NCBI GenBank assembly: GCA_900766185.1
Contig: CAAFUL010000085.1
Coordinates: forward strand, 1-64,000
Direction of reading: 5' to 3'
Origin: an uncultured Johnsonella sp.
Lineage (GTDB): Bacteria > Bacillota > Clostridia > Lachnospirales > Lachnospiraceae
DNA: 64,000 nt
Under the pieces are notes generated by a model. That model saw only the letters and a program-made list of their open reading frames with translations. It was not told the origin of the DNA and did not search any database. Below, piece after piece: positions 54,414 to 61,884 of this stretch (positions within the stretch are counted from its first letter, which is position 1; the number at the start of each line of letters is the position of its first letter). The translations under genes were made by a program, and so were the position numbers.

Positions 54414-54450
54414 GACTTATATGTAAGTATACATATGAGTCTTTTTTATT
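54414..54450 (+). terminator. Rho-independent terminator after the repeat array
   Basis: GACTTATATGTA pairs with TACATATGAGTC (one wobble position) around AGTA, followed by TTTTTT. It is 565 bp after the ilvE stop. Confidence 0.9.
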
Positions 54451-54728
54451 TTAAGAAATGCCGTAATATATATGATACATACAAATCATAACAGTTATAA
54501 TAAGTTCCTGAATAAGTACATTGTTAAAGGTATCCAAATCAAAATATCAAATATTAACAATAAATACTATTTTTGAAATATAGTATTAGTATAAGTTTAT
54601 AGATATCAAGTGAAATATTTAGTCTACAATATTAAAAAACTGTAATTATTATTGCATAAAACAGTCAAATAATATATACTTACATTGATTATAACTAAAA
54701 TATTAGATCCTGTGGTGGAGGTGATATT
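54451..54728. other. AT-rich region upstream of zinc-ribbon gene with candidate promoter
   Basis: No gene is seen. TTGCAT (54653-54658) and TATACT (54675-54680), spaced 16 bp, are a plausible promoter 48 bp before the next start codon. Confidence 0.45.
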
Positions 54729-55895
54729 ATGGCAAATAACGGAGTAGAATATAAATGCCCAAGGTGTACAGGTCCTTTACATTATTCGGCTACAGCACAA
54801 AAGATGCAGTGTGAGTATTGCCAAAGTGTGTATGAGGTGGCAGAGGTTGAGGCGATGTATCAAAATGAGATACAGAAAGCAGAGACTGATTCAGGTGGCT
54901 CAAGCGGATGGGATCAAAGCGGTATAAACGAAGAATGGACAGAGGACAATGTTAATTCTTATAATTGTAAGTCTTGTGGTGCTCAAGTAATTTCAGAAAC
55001 TAATGAACTCTCTATAAACTGTCCTTATTGTAATAATCCTACTGTACTTTTAGGAAAATTTCAGGGTACTATGAAGCCGGACTATATTATAGGTTTTAAG
55101 CTTGACAAAGCACAGGCAGTTGCAAGACTTAAAGAACATTATAAGGGTAAGTTTTTTTTGCCTAAGGCTTTCAGTTCGGAAAACCATGTTAATGAAATAA
55201 AAGGTATGTATGTGCCGTATTGGCTTTTTAGTGGAGAAGTTGAGGGAAGTATAACTTATAAAGCTGATAAAACCTACACTAAGGAAGAGGGGGATTATAA
55301 AGTCAAAACTGTTGAACACTATAAGATACATAGAGAAGGTAAGTTCAAGTTTAATAAGATTCCTATGGATGCGTCAAGTAAACTTGACGATACCTATATG
55401 GAATCCGTAGAACCTTTTAATTATTCCGATATGGTACCTTTCAGCAGTTCCTTTCTACCCGGCTTTATGGCAGATATATATGATGTAAGTGTTGAAGATA
55501 CAGCAGGCAGAATTGCAGAGAGACTGATCAACAGTATGAAAGAGAATCTCAGAAAGACTGTGAACGGATATGAAAATGTACGCATAGACAGTGATGCCAT
55601 TAATATAAGAAAAGACACGGTAAACTACGCCTTCCTGCCGGTTTGGATACTTAACACCAAGTGGAATGATAAGAACTATACCTTTATGATGAACGGTCAA
55701 ACAGGTAAGTTTGTAGGTGATCTTCCGGTAGATAAGGCTAAGTTCTGGATGACATTTGCTGCTACATTTGTAGGACTCAGTATTATAATCATGCTGATAA
55801 TTACTTTTTCCGGCTCTGCAAATGCTGCTGAGAGGGCAAATATCGGATATGATAATGAAATAGTATCAGAGTATTACTCTGATACTGTGATCTAA
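54729..55895 (+). CDS. Zinc-ribbon protein with C-terminal membrane anchor
   Basis: The 388-residue protein has two N-terminal zinc ribbons: CPRC with CEYC (about 9-35) and CKSC with CPYC (about 79-102). A central beta-rich domain of about 200 residues begins MKPDYIIGFKLDKAQA, and one transmembrane helix lies near 350-370. It resembles TFIIB-type zinc-ribbon proteins annotated in clostridia, whose function is unknown. It is probably membrane bound with the ribbons inside. GGAGGTG precedes the ATG. The last codons fall in a perfect 11-bp inverted repeat. Confidence 0.8.
   Translation: MANNGVEYKCPRCTGPLHYSATAQKMQCEYCQSVYEVAEVEAMYQNEIQKAETDSGGSSGWDQSGINEEWTEDNVNSYNCKSCGAQVISETNELSINCPYCNNPTVLLGKFQGTMKPDYIIGFKLDKAQAVARLKEHYKGKFFLPKAFSSENHVNEIKGMYVPYWLFSGEVEGSITYKADKTYTKEEGDYKVKTVEHYKIHREGKFKFNKIPMDASSKLDDTYMESVEPFNYSDMVPFSSSFLPGFMADIYDVSVEDTAGRIAERLINSMKENLRKTVNGYENVRIDSDAINIRKDTVNYAFLPVWILNTKWNDKNYTFMMNGQTGKFVGDLPVDKAKFWMTFAATFVGLSIIIMLIITFSGSANAAERANIGYDNEIVSEYYSDTVI
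55862..55886 (+). repeat. Hairpin inside the 3' end of the zinc-ribbon gene
   Basis: AGTATCAGAGT, ATT loop, ACTCTGATACT is a perfect 11-bp stem that encodes the penultimate residues. No T-run follows. It may protect the mRNA end or be a chance result of local duplication. Confidence 0.6.
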
Positions 55896-55896
55896 C

Positions 55897-55912
55897 CTAC
55901 CTGAACTATAAC
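55897..55912 (+). repeat. MITE-like element remnant, copy F (right end only)
   Basis: CTACCTGAACTATAAC matches the right terminal repeat at 15 of 16 bases. It begins 2 bases after the stop codon of the zinc-ribbon gene. The rest of the element is absent. Confidence 0.55.
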
Positions 55913-55993
55913 TATATAAGCAAGTTGTGATAATAAAATAAAAAGTTAACATATATTTGAGATTAAGTCTAAGGACAAAAGAAAGGTGGATTT

Positions 55994-56230
55994 ATGTCTT
56001 CATATTTATTAGGTCTGGCAGGTGCTGCTATAGGAGCTATAGTTATATGTATGATGCTTCGCTCAAGTATGAAAAGCGTACATAGGGCGGCAAGTGCAGC
56101 CAATTATATCGATCCCAAGGATTTTGAATTGCTTAATAAAAAAGATACTTACATAGATAAGACGGTAACCAGAGAAAGAATCCAGACAAACGATTCAAAT
56201 TCGTCAAATAGAAATTCAGGAAGAAAGTAA
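55994..56230 (+). CDS. Small membrane-anchored protein (YtxH-like)
   Basis: The 78-residue protein has an N-terminal hydrophobic helix (about 4-22, with the small-residue run GLAGAAIGAIVICMML) and a polar, basic C-terminal half ending SSNRNSGRK. It resembles small YtxH-type proteins, but the match is only in general character. GAAAGGTGG precedes the ATG. It may belong with the zinc-ribbon gene 98 bp upstream. Confidence 0.65.
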   Translation: MSSYLLGLAGAAIGAIVICMMLRSSMKSVHRAASAANYIDPKDFELLNKKDTYIDKTVTRERIQTNDSNSSNRNSGRK

Positions 56231-56301
56231 GAAGTAGAGAAAAAACTCAAACTTAGCGAAACTTAAAAATGTTGATCTACCTACATGCATGAGAAATATA
56301 A

Positions 56302-56366
56302 AAGTTATCTGACTGTCGTTATTGACAACCGGTTTTATTAAACATATAATAATAACAAAGTTATCA
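56302..56366 (+). promoter_or_regulatory. Consensus promoter of tetR flanked by AAGTTATC motifs
   Basis: TTGACA (56322-56327) and TATAAT (56345-56350) with a 17-bp spacer are a perfect sigma-A promoter. AAGTTATC occurs on each side (56302-56309 and 56358-56365). The same 8-mer, as an inverted pair, occurs between tetR and the transporter genes, which suggests these are operators for the encoded TetR protein. Confidence 0.7.
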
Positions 56367-56377
56367 AAGGGAGAAAA

Positions 56378-56998
56378 ATGGCAACAGGAAGATATGAAAT
56401 TACACACAAAAGAATACTGGAAAGTGGCAAGATGCTGTTTCTCAAAGATGGATATGAACGAACCAATCTTAGGGAGTTATGTAAGACTGCCGGTGTGACT
56501 ACCGGTGCTTTTTATAGGCATTTTGAGGATAAATCCGCTATTTTTAGCGAACTTGTAGATGAAGCGGCTAATGGTTTTTTATCCAGGTTTGATATTGCAC
56601 AAGGAGAGTGTTTTGATTACATAGACGAGGGCAATACGGATGAAGTTTGGAAAATCTCATTAGAAACCGTTACAGACTTTATTCACTATGTGTATCTGCA
56701 CTTTGATGCATTTAAACTTATTCTCTGCTCTTCTGACGGAACAAAATACAGTAATTATATTGACCGGCTTGTTGAATGGGAATTGAGTAGTATCTATCGT
56801 ATGTTTGATGTGTTGGATGCAAAGGGAATTTCGTATCATCGTGCAACTCATAATGAGTTGCATATGATACTTCATGCTTACTATGCCTGTCTTTTTGAAA
56901 CTATATTACATGATCTCAGTGAGGAAGAAGCATTAGCTTCTGCAAAGAGTCTGGCAGAATTTTTTTCTGCAGGCTGGAGGAAATTACTTGGATTTTAG
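56378..56998 (+). CDS. TetR-family transcriptional regulator
   Basis: The 206-residue protein has an N-terminal helix-turn-helix (ILESGKMLFLKDGYERTNLRELCKTAGVTTGAFYRHF) and a helical ligand-binding domain. It likely controls its own gene and the ECF transporter immediately downstream, given the shared AAGTTATC motifs. The ligand is unknown. A strong terminator lies 2 bases after the stop, so the transporter would need its own promoter or readthrough. Confidence 0.9.
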   Translation: MATGRYEITHKRILESGKMLFLKDGYERTNLRELCKTAGVTTGAFYRHFEDKSAIFSELVDEAANGFLSRFDIAQGECFDYIDEGNTDEVWKISLETVTDFIHYVYLHFDAFKLILCSSDGTKYSNYIDRLVEWELSSIYRMFDVLDAKGISYHRATHNELHMILHAYYACLFETILHDLSEEEALASAKSLAEFFSAGWRKLLGF

Positions 56999-57000
56999 TA

Positions 57001-57026
57001 CTGCCACAGCAATGTGGCAGATTTTT
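57001..57026 (+). terminator. Rho-independent terminator of tetR
   Basis: CTGCCACA, GCAA loop, TGTGGCAG, ATTTTT: a perfect 8-bp GC-rich stem with a GNRA-type loop. Confidence 0.92.
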
Positions 57027-57037
57027 AGAAACAAAAA

Positions 57038-57066
57038 GATAACTAAGTAAGCAATCTAAGTTATCT
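57038..57066 (+). promoter_or_regulatory. Candidate TetR operator before the ECF transporter
   Basis: AGATAACT (57038-57045) and AGTTATCT (57059-57066) form an inverted repeat with a 13-base gap. The half-site matches the AAGTTATC motifs flanking the tetR promoter. A transcription-terminator role is possible but no T-run follows. Confidence 0.5.
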
Positions 57067-57158
57067 TTAAATTGTTGTAAAATAAGCAGACCAATTAATA
57101 TGTTTGCGCTATCCTACAAGGTTTCAAATAAATTTTATAACTTCAGGAGGTATTTGTA

Positions 57159-57743
57159 ATGCAAAGTAATAAGTTAAATGCGAAGGATCTAATCAATGTC
57201 GGAATTTATACCGCTATTTATCTGGTGGTATTTTTTGCAGTAGGCATGTTAAATGCTATTCCTATCCTATATCCACTGGAATATATTTTATCTCCTATTG
57301 TAACAGGAGTACCGTTTATGCTGTTTTTAACTAAGGTAGAAAAATTTGGAATGGTTTCAATTATGGGAACTATTCTTGCTCTATTCTGGTATCTGATGGG
57401 CTACACCTATATTCCAACCATCACATATATTTTAGCCGGTGTGTTGTCAGATCTGGTGTTCAGTCTTGGAAAATATAAAAGCTTTAAATTTGATATTATC
57501 GGCTACTGGATCTTTTCTTGCGGCATGCTGGGTTGTGCCGCACCTATGTGGCTTATGAGTTCTACCTATATGGAACAGGTAAGAGAGGCGATGGGAGATG
57601 AATATGTTGCAGGAATCAGTAAATACATGCCTTCATGGATGGGGTTTGCGGGAATCGGCATCATTTTGGTTTCCTCTGTAATTGGAGCACTTTTGGGAAG
57701 AAAGATGCTTAAAAAGCACTTTGAAAGAGCAGGTATTGCCTAA
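57159..57743 (+). CDS. ECF transporter S component (MptD / Trep_Strep-type)
   Basis: The 194-residue protein has about five membrane helices, starting KDLINVGIYTAIYLVVFFAVG with LEYILSPIVTGVPFMLFLTKVEKFG next. This matches the Trep_Strep-type substrate-binding (S) component. The substrate is not established for this family. AGGAGG precedes the ATG. T and A components follow with no gap, giving a complete ECF importer in one operon. Confidence 0.85.
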   Translation: MQSNKLNAKDLINVGIYTAIYLVVFFAVGMLNAIPILYPLEYILSPIVTGVPFMLFLTKVEKFGMVSIMGTILALFWYLMGYTYIPTITYILAGVLSDLVFSLGKYKSFKFDIIGYWIFSCGMLGCAAPMWLMSSTYMEQVREAMGDEYVAGISKYMPSWMGFAGIGIILVSSVIGALLGRKMLKKHFERAGIA

Positions 57744-58478
57744 ATGAAAGAGAATGTAATATATCAGCCGCCGAAACATAAGGGAGTATATCTTGATCCT
57801 CGTACAAAAGTTCTTTTTATGTTTGTGCTTGCAAGCTTGATATTTTTTGTGCATGATAAGCTTCTTTTGAATTGTGTGCTTGTGTTTATTCCGATAGTTT
57901 TGCTGCTTTCAGCTCATAGTTATCGTCCGGCTTTTATTTATGGCGGTTTATTTATAATCGCTATACTTACAAAGTTATTCCATGGGAAAATGGAATTCCC
58001 GTATTTGATAGCCATGATATTAGGGCTTATTGTTGAGCTTATATTTCGATTCTTTCCGGTATTTATGTTTGGATATTATATTATAAAATCGACAAAGCCG
58101 AATGAGTTTATATCCGCTATGAACTTGTGGAATATTCCGGAGGTTTTTATTATTCCGATTTCAGTGGTTTTTCGCTTTGTGCCTACTTTGAGTGAGGAAA
58201 ACAGGTCCATTGAAAATGCCATGCGAATGAGGGACATAAGATTCGGAACTCCTAAGTTTTGGAAGAATCCGATGATGATTTTGGAGTATAGAGCTATTCC
58301 CTTGATGATGTCGATAGCAAAAATAGGTGAAGAACTTTCTGCTGCTGCATTGTCAAGAGGACTTGGCGGACTGAAAAAAAGAACTTGTCTGGTAGATCTT
58401 AAATTTGGTGTCTATGACTTTATAGTGGCGGTACTTACAGTTCTTTTAATTGTGTGGGCAGCAATAGGGAGGATATAA
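57744..58478 (+). CDS. ECF transporter T component (CbiQ-type)
   Basis: The 244-residue transmembrane coupling protein has family motifs near the N-terminus (LDPRTKVLFM) and the two coupling-helix motifs with Ala-Arg-type signatures, here ENAMRMRDIRFG and AALSRGLGG. It links the S component to the ATPase. It follows the S gene directly. Confidence 0.88.
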   Translation: MKENVIYQPPKHKGVYLDPRTKVLFMFVLASLIFFVHDKLLLNCVLVFIPIVLLLSAHSYRPAFIYGGLFIIAILTKLFHGKMEFPYLIAMILGLIVELIFRFFPVFMFGYYIIKSTKPNEFISAMNLWNIPEVFIIPISVVFRFVPTLSEENRSIENAMRMRDIRFGTPKFWKNPMMILEYRAIPLMMSIAKIGEELSAAALSRGLGGLKKRTCLVDLKFGVYDFIVAVLTVLLIVWAAIGRI

Positions 58479-58480
58479 GT

Positions 58481-59953
58481 ATGGTAGTACTGAAAAATGT
58501 GTCTTTTTCTTACCACACAGCGGAGCATAAATCCGGCGTGTATGATATAAATTTAACTATCCACTCCGGGCAGGTTGTCTTGTTTTGCGGAGCTTCCGGT
58601 TGCGGAAAGACTACCGTCACCCGTCTGATCAACAAACTTGCACCTTCTTACTATTTTGGAGAGCTGAAGGGAGAGGTACTGATAGATGGCGTAGATTCTT
58701 CCAAGGCAAGCTTGTATGAACTCTCAAAGAAAATAGGCTCGGTCTTTCAAAATCCACGCTCCCAGTTTTTCAGTGTGGATTCTACAAGTGAAATAGCTTT
58801 CGGTTGTGAAAATACCGGAGTACCAAGGGAAGAAATGTATAGAAGAATTGGACAGGTAGCCGACAGTCTTAATATTGAACACCTGCTTGACCGCAATCTT
58901 TTTGCACTATCAGGAGGGGAAAAGCAAAAAATTGCCTGTGCTTCTGTTGCGGCGATGCAGCCGGAAATCTTTATCCTTGATGAACCTTCTTCAAATTTGG
59001 ATCTGCGCACAATTTGTGATCTTAAAGAAGTGATACGAAAATGGAAAGAACAGGGTAAAACAGTTATTATTGCCGAACACCGCCTGTACTATCTGATGGA
59101 ACTTGTAGACAGAATAATATATATGGAAAACGGTAGAATAGTTAGGGATTTTTCTGCAGATGAATTTAAAAAAATTAAGGAAGAAGAGTTGCATCAAATG
59201 GGACTTCGCTCCGGAAAACTTATTAATTTTAAGATAAAAGAAAATAAATATAATGCTGAAACATTCAGCTTTTTTAATCTTTCTTTTTCCTACGGTAGAC
59301 AAAAATTCCTTGATATCCCCGAAATACAGGTGCCTTATGGGGCGGTTGTCGGTATTTTAGGGTATAACGGAGCAGGAAAGTCAACTCTTGCAAACTCTAT
59401 CTGCGGACTTGAAAGGAAGACGAAAGGAAGCCTTAATTACAAAGGGAAAACCCTTACTTCAAAGTACTGGAAAAATATAAGTTATATGGTTATGCAGGAT
59501 GTAAATCATCAGCTGTTTACAGAAACCGTGTTGGATGAGATCCTTCTTAGTATGGATGAAGATGGCAAGACCGCAAAAGATAAAGCAAAAGAGATTCTTA
59601 AAGAACTAAACCTTTATGAATTGTCAAAGCTGCATCCGCTGTCTCTTTCAGGAGGACAAAAACAGAGAGTGGCAATCGGCAGTGCTATAGCCGGTGACAA
59701 AGAATTGCTGATTTTTGATGAACCGACAAGCGGATTGGATTATAGACATATGTTGGCAGTTTCTAAACTTATGAAACGCTTAAGCAGGGAAGGAAGAACT
59801 GTGTTTATCATAACTCATGATCCTGAACTTTTGCAAGAATGTTGTGATTACCTGCTTTTTATGGAGAATGGAAAGCTTTTATGGAGCGGAGACCGGACAA
59901 AAGAGAATACGGAACGGTTAAATGCATTCTTTGGAGTAGAAAAGACATATTAA
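58481..59953 (+). CDS. ECF transporter ATPase with two fused ABC domains
   Basis: This is 490 residues from ATG 58481 after GGGAGG (58467-58472); an open frame extends to 58454 inside the T gene. Two ABC domains are joined in one chain: the first has Walker A GASGCGKT (37-44) and LSGGEKQ, the second has GYNGAGKS (294-301) and LSGGQKQ (about 389-395). Both Walker B sites read LDEPS or DEPTSG. It replaces separate EcfA1/A2 subunits and is dedicated to this transporter. Confidence 0.93.
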   Translation: MVVLKNVSFSYHTAEHKSGVYDINLTIHSGQVVLFCGASGCGKTTVTRLINKLAPSYYFGELKGEVLIDGVDSSKASLYELSKKIGSVFQNPRSQFFSVDSTSEIAFGCENTGVPREEMYRRIGQVADSLNIEHLLDRNLFALSGGEKQKIACASVAAMQPEIFILDEPSSNLDLRTICDLKEVIRKWKEQGKTVIIAEHRLYYLMELVDRIIYMENGRIVRDFSADEFKKIKEEELHQMGLRSGKLINFKIKENKYNAETFSFFNLSFSYGRQKFLDIPEIQVPYGAVVGILGYNGAGKSTLANSICGLERKTKGSLNYKGKTLTSKYWKNISYMVMQDVNHQLFTETVLDEILLSMDEDGKTAKDKAKEILKELNLYELSKLHPLSLSGGQKQRVAIGSAIAGDKELLIFDEPTSGLDYRHMLAVSKLMKRLSREGRTVFIITHDPELLQECCDYLLFMENGKLLWSGDRTKENTERLNAFFGVEKTY

Positions 59954-59974
59954 ATAAGAAATTATGCCTAAAAA

Positions 59975-60056
59975 CTCAAACTTCCCGTAGCGTTAATGTA
60001 TTGTAAACATTAAATTTTTAATGTGTTGATTACATTTTCGGTATGAGAAGTTTGAG
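59975..60056. terminator. Long hairpin between convergent genes
   Basis: The outer stem CTCAAACTTC / GAAGTTTGAG and inner AATGTA / TACATT and CATTAAA / TTTAATG stems fold into one 82-nt hairpin. It lies between the ECF ATPase and the oppositely oriented amidotransferase and may terminate both. Confidence 0.6.
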
Positions 60057-60068
60057 GTTAAACAAAAA

Positions 60069-60803
60069 TTATTTCAAAGCCTTATTTACAAAGTATTCAA
60101 AAAGTTGTCTTGTATTCTCATAGGATTTAAAAATCATTTCGGGATGCCACTGTACTCCGAAGTAGCAGTCCATCTTGGTTGACTCGATAGCTTCTATAAG
60201 CCCGTCAGAAGAGGCTGCGCTTACGACAAAGTCGTCAGCTAATCTGTCTATAGCTTGATGGTGGAAGGTATTTACCATGATCTTAGGCTGTTTAAATACA
60301 TTTCTAAGTATGGTATTTTTTCTTACTTCCACATAATGGGTAAGCATAGAAGGATCATGACCTTGAGAATGTTTTAACAGCCTTGGATTTTCCATGTAGT
60401 CAAGATCTTGGTATAAAGTACCTCCCTCAAATACATTTATAAGTTGCAAACCTCTGCATATACCCATAATAGCTATATTTTTTGCCTTGGCTTCTTCAAG
60501 CAAAAGGAATTCGTACTCATCACGCTTATCTGATATTATTCCAAGTTTTGGAAGAGGTTCCTGTCCGTATCTGTGCGGATCGACATCCTGACCTCCGCTT
60601 AAAATCAAACCGTCCAAGAGTGAAACCTGATGTTTGATGGCTTCCTTATCCAAAGTCAAAGGAATAACCAAAGGAGTTGCACCGCAAGCTATAATTGCAT
60701 CTATATAATCTTTATTTACATAAGCCCTTTCATATCCGGGAAACAGACCGTCATGGTCTATGATCAAACTTGAAGAAATACCTATAATTGCTCGTTTTTT
60801 CAT
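60069..60803 (-). CDS. Class I glutamine amidotransferase-like hydrolase (peptidase C26, PuuD-like)
   Basis: The 244-residue protein has the nucleophile cysteine in MGICRGLQLINV and the His-Glu pair in GVQWHPE, completing the catalytic triad. LSGGQDVDPHRYGQEP near residue 70 is typical of gamma-glutamyl-GABA hydrolases. It probably hydrolyses gamma-glutamyl amides, but no polyamine genes are nearby. The - strand ribosome site is GTGAGG. Confidence 0.9.
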   Translation of the reverse strand: MKKRAIIGISSSLIIDHDGLFPGYERAYVNKDYIDAIIACGATPLVIPLTLDKEAIKHQVSLLDGLILSGGQDVDPHRYGQEPLPKLGIISDKRDEYEFLLLEEAKAKNIAIMGICRGLQLINVFEGGTLYQDLDYMENPRLLKHSQGHDPSMLTHYVEVRKNTILRNVFKQPKIMVNTFHHQAIDRLADDFVVSAASSDGLIEAIESTKMDCYFGVQWHPEMIFKSYENTRQLFEYFVNKALK

Positions 60804-60831
60804 TCTGTCCTCACTTAATATATTTTTTATT

Positions 60832-60860
60832 ATTCTATATGAATAAACTTATATTTTCAA
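60832..60860 (-). promoter_or_regulatory. Promoter of the amidotransferase gene
   Basis: On the - strand TTGAAA (60855-60860) and TAGAAT (60832-60837) are 17 bp apart, 29 bp upstream of the start codon. Confidence 0.65.
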
Positions 60861-60899
60861 TAATATTTTTATAGAATCATTGTATTTATAATAGTTTCT

Positions 60900-61042
60900 G
60901 TTACAGTTAAGGTAATTCGGATATATATTATACATATATATCTTACAGGCGATTGCCAACATTCATCTTCATCTAATTTATAAATAGATTAGCCATTTTT
61001 AGGTTGTTTTGACAAAGATGAATAAGCTACCTGAACTGTAAT
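60900..61042 (+). repeat. MITE-like three-way-junction element, copy D
   Basis: The left end GTTACAGTTAAGGTA and right end CTACCTGAACTGTAAT bracket 143 bp. Arm 1 is shortened to a 9-bp stem (GATATATAT / ATATATATC) and lacks the GAAAGC apex. Arm 2 has ATTCATCTTC and AAAGATGAAT. Flanks TAGTTTCT and CGGTTTCT share 6 of 8 bases, an eroded target duplication. Confidence 0.82.
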
Positions 61043-61246
61043 CGGTTTCTTAGATATTTGTTTTTATTTGCCTGTAAAATAGGTATAAAGATATTTAGGA
61101 AAGTTACCAAGCTAAGCAAGATGGATTTTAATTAAACAGTATTTTATAAAGAATTTATATTTTAAAGCAATATATGTTGATTTCAATAAAAAAACAATCA
61201 AATACAATCATAAATCATGCAAATATCACAATAAATTATTTTCTAC

Positions 61247-61274
61247 TTGACAAGTAGTTGTGATATGTTAAAAT
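61247..61274 (+). promoter_or_regulatory. Promoter of the WXG100 gene
   Basis: TTGACA (61247-61252) and TAAAAT (61269-61274) with a 16-bp spacer lie about 88 bp before the start codon. The leader has no recognised riboswitch. Confidence 0.65.
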
Positions 61275-61361
61275 GAGGGTGTCGCTAAAGAATAGTGTAT
61301 TTTTTGTATAAATATACTATGTTCTGTATTATTCTATTTATCTATTTAGGAGGACATATCT

Positions 61362-61652
61362 ATGGACAATCAAATTCGTATTACACCGGAAACTATGCAT
61401 TCAAGAGGTAATGAATTTACCACTGCAAGAGAAGAATTTAATGCGGTTAGAGATACTATGACCAAACTTATAGCTACCTTGCAGGAAGAGTGGGAAGGAA
61501 ATGCCAGCAGAAAATTTGCCGAGCAGTATGAATCCTTATCCCCTGCATTCAATAACATGAATGACCTTATAGCTACTATAGCTCAGCAGTGTCATGATGT
61601 AGCAGACGCTATGCAGACCTTGGATGATGATATAGCAAGCAAGTTTTCATAG
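61362..61652 (+). CDS. WXG100-family (EsxA-like) type VII secretion substrate
   Basis: The 96-residue helical-hairpin protein has the central WEG motif (Trp44-Gly46), as in WXG100 proteins, which are secreted as dimers by type VII systems and often control the secretion ATPase. It has no signal peptide. AGGAGG precedes the ATG. The next gene is an EsaA-like membrane protein, which marks the start of a T7SSb locus. Confidence 0.93.
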   Translation: MDNQIRITPETMHSRGNEFTTAREEFNAVRDTMTKLIATLQEEWEGNASRKFAEQYESLSPAFNNMNDLIATIAQQCHDVADAMQTLDDDIASKFS

Positions 61653-61667
61653 GGTGTTTGATTAAGG

Positions 61668-61856
61668 CTATTGCAAGCTAAGAGCGGCTAAGACTGATGT
61701 CGGTGCAGTATTCTGAAAACAGAAGCAATTTGTTGTTGATTTTATAAATACAAGGTGAAAAATCAGAACTGTAAACTGATAATAGCGATATCTTGTAAGG
61801 ATATTATAATCAGCTTGTTTACCTAAAAGATACTGCACTTTGCTTGCAATAGTTTT
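61668..61856 (+). other. Multi-stem RNA structure between WXG100 and EsaA-like genes
   Basis: The outer stem CTATTGCAAGC (61668-61678) pairs perfectly with GCTTGCAATAG (61842-61852). A second stem pairs TGCAGTAT (61704-61711) with ATACTGCA (61830-61837). Inside are TTCTG/CAGAA, and GTAAA/TTTAC followed by CTGAT/ATCAG and ATATC/GATAT. TTTT follows. It could be a terminator or attenuator that sets WXG100 expression above the downstream genes, or a structured noncoding RNA. Confidence 0.65.
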
Positions 61857-61884
61857 ATATCATCCAACATAATAGAATATTGAT

